Source: Pseudomonadota bacterium (GTDB lineage Bacteria; Pseudomonadota; Gammaproteobacteria; Burkholderiales; Ferrovaceae). From it: a stretch of DNA of 5,010 nucleotides. The stretch is taken from positions 1 through 5,010 of the forward strand of contig JAJZDE010000096.1 of NCBI GenBank assembly GCA_021828745.1, in the 5' to 3' direction. The translations under genes and the position numbers were made by a program. Below, piece after piece: positions 1-4,786 of the stretch (position 1 is the stretch's first letter; every line of letters begins with the position of its first letter). The notes beneath the pieces are model-generated. The model ran no database searches and was not told the DNA's origin. It saw only the letters and a list, made by a program, of their open reading frames with translations.

Positions 1-732
1 CGTATGTCCCAGCAGAGTAACGAACCCACCCCTGCCCGCCGTCATCGCGCCCTGATTGTCGATTCCGTCCTTGCTACCGAAAGGACTTCCCGCCGCTCTC
101 GCATCGTTAACGGGTCCAAAGATCAGAGAATTGCCACTGCTCCCCGTCAAGTCCAGCGTTGATGCCACCAGGCCCCCCACATTCACCTGCGCTCCCTTGC
201 CAAAGAGGATCCCGTTGGGATCGATCAGATAGACCTGACCATTGGCGTTCAGATGTCCGTAGATCTGCGCTCCGTTGGTGTCGAAAATGCGATTCACCGC
301 CACGGCCGAGGCAGAAGGTTGCTTGAAGGTGACGGTCTCATCGGGCGCTACATTGAACCCGCTCCAGTTCAAGTTCAACATCGAACCACCCTGGGTAATG
401 GTGGTATTGACCGCCCCACCTGCAACCGAAGACTGGATGATATGACCTACCCCTGACACCACCAGACCTCCCGTAGGGGCTGCCTGGGCCAAAGGGCATA
501 TCAGCGGCAAACCCAGGAGAATCCAGATCGGAGAGCGAGACGGTCGTGAGTCCATCAGGCCGGAGGATCCCTCGTGACTTCCTCCCCGCTTCTCTCCAGC
601 GTTGACCAGCCGCTGACGACTGCGCCCCCCCTTGCCTTGCCCTTTGGTGATCTCGGACACCGCCACCCAGGCATGCAACGCTCGGCTATAGATCAAACGG
701 TAAATGTGGTTCAGGCTGCCGTGGCGGTTCAT
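1..732 (-). CDS. TpsA-type exoprotein, filamentous haemagglutinin N-terminal part, runs off left edge
   Basis: Secreted partner of a two-partner (type Vb) system; such proteins cross the inner membrane by Sec and the outer membrane through a TpsB pore. 244 codons are visible with no stop, so the C-terminal part is missing. Residues 8-36 match the ESPR (NHIYRLIYSRALHAWVAVSE, then TKGKGKGG). A basic and Gly-rich linker follows to about residue 67, then a hydrophobic stretch IWILLGLPLICPLAQAA (69-85) with a likely cleavage after AQA or AQAA. Residues 89-200 are the TPS/haemagglutination domain, with VYLIDPNGILFG (167-178) as the NPNGI-type motif. The start at 732 is chosen because it includes the ESPR and has AGGGGGAG 3 nt upstream; the ATG at 555 would give only the ordinary signal peptide. 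Whether it is an adhesin, a haemolysin or a CdiA-like toxin carrier cannot be told without the rest. No tpsB is in the window. Confidence 0.93.
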   Translation of the reverse strand, partial: MNRHGSLNHIYRLIYSRALHAWVAVSEITKGQGKGGRSRQRLVNAGEKRGGSHEGSSGLMDSRPSRSPIWILLGLPLICPLAQAAPTGGLVVSGVGHIIQSSVAGGAVNTTITQGGSMLNLNWSGFNVAPDETVTFKQPSASAVAVNRIFDTNGAQIYGHLNANGQVYLIDPNGILFGKGAQVNVGGLVASTLDLTGSSGNSLIFGPVNDARAAGSPFGSKDGIDNQGAMTAGRGGFVTLLGHT

Positions 733-735
733 GGT

Positions 736-743
736 CTCCCCCT
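736..743 (-). promoter_or_regulatory. Ribosome binding site of the TpsA gene
   Basis: AGGGGGAG on the minus strand, 3 nt before the ATG at 732. It decides the start codon, adding 59 residues with the ESPR relative to the internal ATG at 555. Confidence 0.8.
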
Positions 744-844
744 GTATCTCATGGTTTGCGATGATGAGGATGCCGGTAAGTCGCTCGCGCCAGCGTGTGG
801 GTAGCGCCCCAACGGATTGGCCTCATTAGGGTACGTTTTGGTTG

Positions 845-873
845 AGTTTAGGCGTTGTGTCTGCAGGCTACAA
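845..873 (-). promoter_or_regulatory. Weak sigma70-type promoter candidate for the TpsA gene
   Basis: On the minus strand TTGTAG (873-868) and TAAACT (850-845) are separated by exactly 17 bp. The matches to consensus are only 3/6 and 4/6, so this rests mostly on spacing and position, about 110 nt before the start codon. An activator-dependent or more distant promoter is equally possible. Confidence 0.25.
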
Positions 874-892
874 CCCCCTCGTTTGGAGGGGG
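874..892. repeat. GC-rich inverted repeat, 7-bp arms
   Basis: CCCCCTC and GAGGGGG flank the 5-nt loop GTTTG, and a further GTCAGGGGGG follows. The hairpin abuts the candidate -35 box of the TpsA gene. There is no proper T-run on either strand, so it is a poor intrinsic terminator. It could be an interspersed palindromic repeat unit or a regulatory structure; copy number elsewhere in the genome would tell. Confidence 0.5.
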
Positions 893-1073
893 TCAGGGGG
901 GAATTGGAATACCAAAATTTCACGCCCAACCCGATGCAACTGAGCGCAACCAAGTTATTTGGTGGTTGTGGGGGTGTGAAGTGGGCCCAATATCATGGGC
1001 AATTTTCCATGGATTTGAGTTTGGCGATACCCCCTCCAACCGCACCAGAAACGGTCGTTTGACGAACACCTCT

Positions 1074-1104
1074 AAAACTGCGGTTCTGGGCCTCCAGAAG
1101 CCGC
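1074..1104 (-). terminator. Probable intrinsic terminator of the antitoxin gene
   Basis: On the minus strand GCGG, a bulged C, TTCTGG, the tetraloop AGGC, CCAGAA and CCGC form a 10-bp stem with one bulge. It is followed two bases later by TTTT. It lies about 50 nt after the antitoxin stop codon, so the antitoxin transcript would end without a toxin gene. The T-run is short, so termination may be partial. Confidence 0.55.
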
Positions 1105-1151
1105 ATCGTTGTCAGACTACCCGTCAACAAATCAATGATGGGGTTTGTGAC

Positions 1152-1418
1152 TCAACATATCGATATGTTGTCATCGTTACCAAGTAACGCATGAACTGCG
1201 CTGCGCTCAATGCCCTGATAGTCCTCGGTGCATGGATCAGGGATGAGGTACTTCCCCGCTACGAGACCAAGACGCACCTTATGCTGTCGGATCGGAACAA
1301 GGCGGGCGACGGGCTTCCCGGCACGAGCAATGATGAGTGCATCCACCTGGCCGCTTTGCACCTCATCAACCAACCGGGACAGGTAGGTCTTGGCATCATG
1401 AATATTGATGGACTGCAT
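1152..1418 (-). CDS. Phd/YefM-family antitoxin, apparently orphan
   Basis: An 88-residue protein of the normal length for Phd/YefM type II antitoxins, which bind their own promoter through the N-terminal domain and a toxin (usually PIN, RelE or Doc type) through the C-terminal part. The N-terminus carries the family pattern INIHDAKTYLSRLVDEV (4-20), then ALIIARAGKPVARLVPI (27-43). The C-terminal toxin-binding part (GLVAGKYLIPDP, 51-62) starts normally. From residue 63 it is divergent and ends in NISIC, which is encoded by an 18-bp palindrome. The start is supported by GGAG about 6 nt upstream. The usual toxin gene directly after the antitoxin is absent and a terminator-like hairpin follows. 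It is either a solitary antitoxin, possibly protective against a related toxin elsewhere, or the remnant of a module whose toxin was lost. Confidence 0.88.
   Translation of the reverse strand: MQSINIHDAKTYLSRLVDEVQSGQVDALIIARAGKPVARLVPIRQHKVRLGLVAGKYLIPDPCTEDYQGIERSAVHALLGNDDNISIC
1153..1170. repeat. Perfect 18-bp palindrome at the end of the antitoxin gene
   Basis: CAACATATCGATATGTTG is a perfect palindrome with no loop, covering the last codons and part of the stop codon of the antitoxin gene. It is AT-rich and lacks a following T-run, so it does not look like a terminator. A protein-binding dyad or a recombination scar are possible readings. Confidence 0.75.
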
Positions 1419-1446
1419 CTGCCTCTCCGGTTGGAATTGTTAGTTC

Positions 1447-1478
1447 ATTCTAGTTCTATTTGTTGTTTTATCAAATAG
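1447..1478 (-). promoter_or_regulatory. Antitoxin promoter with overlapping inverted-repeat operator
   Basis: On the minus strand TTGATA (1474-1469, 5/6) and TAGAAT (1452-1447, 5/6) are separated by 16 bp and sit just before the antitoxin start. A perfect 7-bp inverted repeat, CTATTTG and CAAATAG (1456-1462 and 1472-1478, 9-nt gap), covers the -35 box and spacer. Phd/YefM antitoxins repress their own promoters through such palindromes, so this is the natural autoregulatory site. The promoter match is seen; the binding is inferred. Confidence 0.6.
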
Positions 1479-1580
1479 TTCCGTTTGTGAGGCTCACCGT
1501 TTACCAATGCCCCTAATGAAAAAATAATGTCTCAATGAACAATTTGGTTTAAATCAAGTATGAAAAAATATTACAAAATG

Positions 1581-1586
1581 TATAAT
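1581..1586 (+). promoter_or_regulatory. Consensus -10 box of the lipoprotein gene
   Basis: TATAAT matches the sigma70 consensus exactly and lies about 34 nt before the ATG at 1620. No good -35 hexamer is found 16-18 bp upstream (GTATGA or TATGAA). The surroundings are strongly AT-rich. It supports the start at 1620, because the in-frame ATG at 1560 lies upstream of this box. Confidence 0.5.
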
Positions 1587-1619
1587 GTTTTCACTACAGT
1601 CAATGTGGAGAAAAAAATA

Positions 1620-2006
1620 ATGAGGACTTTCAATAAAAAATCGGGATTTCTGTCCCTGGTTTCCGTTACTTTCCTGCTGTCCGCCTGTGGTGGCGGAAAC
1701 GTGGAAAACCCGGGGACTTCATCCATCTCACCGACCCCGATGATTGCCGCCAGTACGAATTTCAATTCGGGCGCAATCGGGATTTTCACCACAGGCGGAA
1801 CCTCCAATGCGTTGGTTCCGCTTTCGGGTAGCAACGGAGCAACGGTGTTGACGTTACCCACCACAGGTTCATTCATTGCAAAAGCAGGCCGAGCGGCGGC
1901 GGCGCCCACAGGATCAACCTTTCATTCCCTGACACTTCCTTCCCTGGGCACCATTGGCATTTTTTGCCCTTTCCGGTATTTTCCGCTAGAACCAGAAAGA
2001 CACTAA
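1620..2006 (+). CDS. Small lipoprotein of unknown function
   Basis: The 128-residue product starts with a basic n-region (MRTFNKKSG), a hydrophobic core (FLSLVSVTFLL) and the lipobox LSAC, with Cys23 as the lipidated residue, followed by GGG. It should be exported and anchored to a membrane; there is no Asp at +2, so the outer membrane is likely. The mature part is rich in Ser, Thr, Gly, Ala and Pro. It has short echoing segments, SGAIGIFTTGG and LGTIGIF, but no domain I recognise. The start at 1620 is preferred over the in-frame ATG at 1560 because it puts the signal peptide at the N-terminus, has GGAG 9 nt upstream and lies after the TATAAT box. The last 15 residues (CPFRYFPLEPERH and neighbours) follow a run of six T and differ in character from the rest, so the 3' end may be frameshifted. 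Confidence 0.65.
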   Translation: MRTFNKKSGFLSLVSVTFLLSACGGGNVENPGTSSISPTPMIAASTNFNSGAIGIFTTGGTSNALVPLSGSNGATVLTLPTTGSFIAKAGRAAAAPTGSTFHSLTLPSLGTIGIFCPFRYFPLEPERH

Positions 2007-2068
2007 AATTTCAGTCGGTTACAGCAAATTTTCTGACCTCCGTCTAACGCCCCTTCCGGTTTTTTCCG
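1966..2068. repeat. Pair of 20-nt imperfect direct repeats (1966-1985 and 2049-2068)
   Basis: The two copies, each starting GCCC and containing TTCCGG, four or more T, then TTCCG, agree at 18 of 20 positions and lie 83 nt apart. One is in the end of the lipoprotein gene and the other is beyond its stop. The flanks do not match, so this is not a larger tandem duplication. Confidence 0.5.
2005..2032. repeat. AT-only inverted repeat after the lipoprotein stop
   Basis: AAAATTT (2005-2011) and AAATTTT (2026-2032) are perfectly complementary with a 14-nt loop and begin at the stop codon of the lipoprotein gene. The stem has no G-C pair, so it is at best a weak 3'-end signal. Confidence 0.3.
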
Positions 2069-2214
2069 TCCCAATACGAACTTTCTGCAAACTGTTACGC
2101 CAGATTTACGCCACGTCGCAAAGCGAGTTCGGAGCAGCCGTTCGTCATCAATCTTTCGCCATATCACCAAAACCCATCATAAAAAAACCAAAATCGAACC
2201 ACGAACCAATCGAG

Positions 2215-2502
2215 TTACAGCATCACACCATTTTTCTTCGCCAGCCTGTAAATCGGTGCATCTTCGTCCGTCGGTGCCTTGACCAGCAAATCGATGTCGT
2301 TGTCGCACAGTAGGGAAAGTTCGTACTCGAGTAGCAACCTTTTCTGAAACTCGATTTTATACGACGACTCGACAAACAGGTCGATGTCCCCGCCTTTCAG
2401 TCTGTCGTTAACCATGGACCCGAAAAGATAGATCCTGCTTTCGGGGTCGATCGCCTCTATTGTCGACTTGATGCTGGCAGCATCCTGTTCAGATATTCTC
2501 AT
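2215..2502 (-). CDS. Minimal nucleotidyltransferase (MNT-type, possible antitoxin)
   Basis: A 95-residue single-domain protein of the polymerase beta-type nucleotidyltransferase superfamily. The signature LFGSM (26-30), then GGDIDLFV (37-44), gives the GS motif and the paired metal-binding Asp39 and Asp41. IDLLV supplies the third carboxylate, Asp71. All catalytic residues are present. The end, PIYRLAKKNGVML, is typical of this family. In HEPN/MNT toxin-antitoxin systems such proteins inactivate the HEPN RNase toxin, in some cases by AMPylating it. Its ATG overlaps the TGA of the upstream open frame (ATGA), so it is translated by coupling and has no strong ribosome binding site of its own. 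That upstream gene is the natural candidate for its partner but is disrupted here. If it is not an antitoxin, it could be a stand-alone nucleotidyltransferase. Confidence 0.85.
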   Translation of the reverse strand: MRISEQDAASIKSTIEAIDPESRIYLFGSMVNDRLKGGDIDLFVESSYKIEFQKRLLLEYELSLLCDNDIDLLVKAPTDEDAPIYRLAKKNGVML

Positions 2503-3013
2503 GGCCCTGGTGATTTCGTCTTGGGTTGATCGTCTGAATCTTCCGAAATTAGTTTATTTCTTTCGATATATTCAATTATTGAATCAAAAACCTCAACCAA
2601 AAAATCAGATTCAGAAACGAGCAGGTTTAACTTTTCGATTTGTCCGGCGCTTTCTTCCGGGTGTTGATCAATGATACCGACAAAGCATGAACATAACGAT
2701 CAGCATCAGGATACTGATGAACCCTATTACCGAATTCATCTGGATGTTCGCAGTAACCATGGGGTAGATATTCATCAAATACCTGCCCATCACATCCGTC
2801 AACTCCGACGCCACAATAAACCTGAAAACGAGCATAACCGGACGCATGAAACTTTGCAACAGAATGTGTATCCGTAATTCGTTCTCTGACCCAAGCCTTC
2901 CTCGCCAAAGCGTCCATATGAGCAAAGGCCAGGAACGATACCAAGTAATCGTCGGATAGGACATAAACCCACTCCTGGTCATCCGTGGATAAAATGTCTA
3001 TCGGTAAGTCCGC
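2499..3013 (-). pseudogene. Frameshifted gene upstream of the MNT, unrecognised family (possible toxin partner)
   Basis: Two adjoining frames read as one protein of roughly 170 residues. The first (3013 to about 2680) is open from just after an in-frame TGA (3014-3016). It contains EWVYVLSDDYLVSFLAFAHM, LARKAWVRERITDTH and DEYLPHGYCEHPDEF, then DRYVHALSV. The second (about 2680 to 2499), shifted by -1, continues with IIDQHPEESAGQIEKLNLLV, FLVEVFDSIIEYIERNK and ends in an ATGA overlap with the MNT gene. First-position G-richness in the first frame and the coupling of the second argue that both parts are genuine coding sequence. There is no ATG or GTG in the first frame after the TGA; one exists before it (MPVLTCPLLNNAA at 3055-3017). 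RITDTH fits the HEPN R-x4-H pattern, but that motif is too short to prove the family. It could be a decayed toxin, a gene with recoding, or a sequencing error. Confidence 0.55.
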
Positions 3014-3117
3014 TCACGCGGCGTTATTCAGTAACGGACAGGTTAAGACGGGCATTTCTATTTGGAGTTGACACGCCGACCTGGCACCATCGAGCAGTCC
3101 ACAGACCTCTGAACAGT

Positions 3118-4200
3118 TCAAAAACCGGATGAGGGCGTTGCCATACATAGACACGAACAGTGACGGAGAGGTACTGCACGACACTCCCCCTGACACCGGG
3201 GGTGGTGGGCATCCGGGAAGTGCGGATGAACATGGGTCAGAGGTTCGTGGCGATGCAGATGGCGGTGTTGGGTTCCAGGGACCACCGGATCATCGTGTAC
3301 ATGCTGGTGATGTTCATCATGGATATGCTCATGGTCGTGTTCCATCTCATCGTGCCTGTGTCGGTGCTCATGACGCTCGGTCAGATGTAGCCAGGTACCC
3401 AGTGCCATCAGCGCTCCAGCCACGAGCAATGGCATTGTGACCGATTCACCCAGTAGCACGATGGAGAAATATGCACCGGTACGTGCAGTGCCAAGTTGGC
3501 GCAGGCCAATAACAAACAAGGTGAGGCTCATGCCATAACTGGCGAATCCCAACAGCATTGCAGAGACCATGATCCCAATGCCCGGCAATTGGGCACGAGT
3601 CAGGTGTGCCAGCACGAGATTGGTCATTCCTGCCACCAATCCTTTGACCATCGCAATGAATGACGCATCTGACAGGGATACTTTACGGGTGAGATTGTTA
3701 TCGATGGCCCAGGCAAGGCAGGCTCCCAATACGGCCAGTGTCGACCATGCCCCTGAAAAACGCATCTCCTGCGGAAAGGTCAAGACGATGGTTCCAACGA
3801 CGATGGCAAGCATGCCCAACGCGATGCGGCGGTCGAAGTTTTCCTTGAAGGCAAACCAGGCCAACAGTGTCGTAAATATTCCCTCTGCATTCAACAGGAG
3901 CGACACGTCCGACCCGGGCATCGCAGATAGGCCAACCATCAACGATACGGGCCCAATTATTCCGCCAGCCGCAATCGCCGCTGCCAGCCATCCCCAGTCT
4001 CCACTTCCCAGATGTGCTGCAGGCATGCGACGAATACGGCGCATGATCCACAAACCGATGCCCGATCCGAGATAGAGCAATGCAGCCAATGGCCAAGGGT
4101 CCATGTACCCCAGAAGCAATTTGGCCAGGGGAGTGCTCACGCCAAATAGCGTTGCTGCCGCCAGCACTGCGACAATTCCACTGTGCATGCCGAAATTCAT
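3118..4200 (-). CDS. DMT/EamA-family permease with His-rich C-terminal tail, probably damaged
   Basis: Inner-membrane drug/metabolite transporter superfamily protein, 360 residues. It has two EamA repeats, about 8-140 and 150-272, rich in hydrophobic helices. Markers include FGVSTPLAKLLLG (19-31), LLLNAEGIFTTLLAW near 101-115 and WAIDNNLTRKVS near 165. Residues 277-333 form a tail with 21 His, suited to binding divalent metal; the substrate is not known. It begins 3 nt after the MerR-type regulator, so the two should share a transcript and a metal response. Two oddities stand out. Between Ser246 and Ile247 the family normally has about ten more residues (a segment like xAPFxGA) in the ninth helix; here TGAYFS runs straight into IVLLGES. 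After His333 the usual short HHRHxH end is replaced by 27 unrelated residues, which suggests a rearrangement near 3201. The protein may be non-functional. Confidence 0.88.
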   Translation of the reverse strand: MNFGMHSGIVAVLAAATLFGVSTPLAKLLLGYMDPWPLAALLYLGSGIGLWIMRRIRRMPAAHLGSGDWGWLAAAIAAGGIIGPVSLMVGLSAMPGSDVSLLLNAEGIFTTLLAWFAFKENFDRRIALGMLAIVVGTIVLTFPQEMRFSGAWSTLAVLGACLAWAIDNNLTRKVSLSDASFIAMVKGLVAGMTNLVLAHLTRAQLPGIGIMVSAMLLGFASYGMSLTLFVIGLRQLGTARTGAYFSIVLLGESVTMPLLVAGALMALGTWLHLTERHEHRHRHDEMEHDHEHIHDEHHQHVHDDPVVPGTQHRHLHRHEPLTHVHPHFPDAHHPRCQGECRAVPLRHCSCLCMATPSSGF

Positions 4201-4203
4201 TCT

Positions 4204-4686
4204 TCAATGTCTTTTGGCAGGAGATGGCTTAGGGATCACGGCATTTGGTACTTTCCGATGGCAGGCGCAGGTCTCTCCCTGCGCTGCAGCGACCAACTCA
4301 TGGAGAATGCCGCATTCACTGGCGCTGTGATGGGTATCGCAACTACCATGCAAGGCGGTCAGTTGCTGCTCCAACGCCCGCATACTTTTCAGCCGCGCCC
4401 GAACCCGTGACAGTTGTGTACCAATCAGTTCGTCAATGCCGCCGCAGTCTGCGGCAGGGTTCTCCACGAATTCCAGCAGCCGTTTGATATCCGCCAGAGG
4501 CATGTCAAGGGCCCGGCAATGGCGGATGAAGGACAGTCGTTCAAGGTGAACCGAACCATACGCACGGTATCCGTTACTGCTTCGTTCCGGTTTGGGCAGT
4601 AAACCCGCTTTTTCATAGTAGCGGATCGTCTCGATATCGACGCCGGTGGATTGACCCAATTCGCCGATACGCATGGTGGATTTCAT
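4204..4686 (-). CDS. cadR: MerR-family Cd(II)/Pb(II)-responsive regulator, CadR/PbrR-like
   Basis: A 160-residue regulator that binds as a dimer in the spacer of its target promoter and twists the DNA when metal binds. The winged helix-turn-helix is clear: MRIGELGQSTGVDIETIRYY (5-24), EKAGLLPKPERSSNGYRAY (25-43). HLERLSFIRHCRALDMPLADI (47-67) leads into the dimer helix. Cys81 (ADCGG), Cys116 (GSCD) and Cys125 (SECG) match the three metal ligands of CadR/PbrR proteins. The tail adds a further CACH (140-143). The start at 4686 is chosen for the GGGGAACAGG ahead of it; the ATG at 4674 (MRIGEL) is the usual family start and remains possible. It is transcribed away from a CDF efflux gene and is followed at once by the DMT gene. 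The metal (Cd, Pb or Zn) cannot be fixed from sequence. Confidence 0.93.
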   Translation of the reverse strand: MKSTMRIGELGQSTGVDIETIRYYEKAGLLPKPERSSNGYRAYGSVHLERLSFIRHCRALDMPLADIKRLLEFVENPAADCGGIDELIGTQLSRVRARLKSMRALEQQLTALHGSCDTHHSASECGILHELVAAAQGETCACHRKVPNAVIPKPSPAKRH

Positions 4687-4714
4687 CCTGTTCCCCTGAC
4701 GGATAGAGAGTCTG

Positions 4715-4743
4715 ATTCTACACGCTTGACCTTGGAGTGACTA
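4715..4743 (-). promoter_or_regulatory. Candidate promoter of the regulator-DMT operon
   Basis: On the minus strand TAGAAT (4720-4715, 5/6 match) with TAGTCA (4743-4738, 4/6) 17 bp upstream. The -35 box lies inside the operator dyad, so regulator binding should repress or tune its own operon, the usual MerR arrangement. Confidence 0.45.
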
Positions 4744-4756
4744 CAGGGTGTGTAAT
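4726..4756 (+). promoter_or_regulatory. MerR-type promoter and operator of the CDF gene
   Basis: TTGACC (4726-4731) and TGTAAT (4751-4756) are separated by 19 bp, longer than the optimal 17 and characteristic of MerR-activated promoters. The spacer carries a 21-bp dyad (4729-4749), ACCTTGGAGT, G, ACTACAGGGT, with 8 of 10 arm positions complementary. The TACAGGGT half is like known CadR/PbrR operators. The adjacent regulator is the obvious ligand. Confidence 0.85.
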
Positions 4757-4786
4757 GCTTGAAAAGCCATTCAAAGGGAGAAGAAC

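Larger units (their letters stand above)
733..1151. other. Non-coding stretch upstream of the TpsA gene
   Basis: About 420 bases between the antitoxin gene and the TpsA start. Short open frames exist on both strands, but none has a ribosome binding site with a recognisable product. From high to low coordinates, reading with the flanking genes, it holds the terminator-like hairpin (1074-1104), a region with nothing recognised (about 900-1070), a GC-rich hairpin (874-892), a weak promoter candidate (845-873), and the leader of the TpsA gene. I looked here for a PIN-type or RelE-type toxin to match the antitoxin and saw none. Confidence 0.6.

Noticed and set aside
729..953. 74-codon minus-strand open frame upstream of the TpsA gene
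   Set aside because: It overlaps the TpsA start region in another frame, passes through the GC-rich hairpin, and has no ribosome binding site or recognisable product.
1003..1113. Minus-strand frame starting MRLLEAQ after the antitoxin as a VapC-like toxin
   Set aside because: Only the first residues resemble a PIN toxin start; the acidic PIN motifs are missing and the frame ends after 37 residues.
2181..2208. T-rich run (minus strand) and tandem CGAACCA repeat after the MNT gene as a terminator
   Set aside because: There is a run of seven T, but no stem longer than about 4 bp precedes it, so an intrinsic terminator cannot be supported.
2668..2982. 104-codon hydrophobic minus-strand open frame
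   Set aside because: It is the +1 neighbour of the coding-like frame at 2627-3013; its hydrophobicity is explained by T in second position, a shadow of codon bias in the other frame. Its first ATG has no ribosome binding site.
3185..3203. CCCCC/GGGGG inverted repeat as a terminator of the DMT gene
   Set aside because: The stem is 5 bp, lies inside the open frame and has no T-run on either strand.
3014..3233. Two short minus-strand open frames between the DMT gene and the unknown gene
   Set aside because: Neither has a ribosome binding site or a recognisable product; at most the one ending at 3014 includes the start of the disrupted gene, which is reported as a finding.
3569..4075. 168-codon plus-strand open frame
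   Set aside because: It lies antisense within the clearly homologous DMT gene and has no family features.
3698..4207. 169-codon minus-strand open frame
   Set aside because: It is the out-of-frame shadow of the DMT gene; the true frame shows EamA repeats and the His-rich tail.
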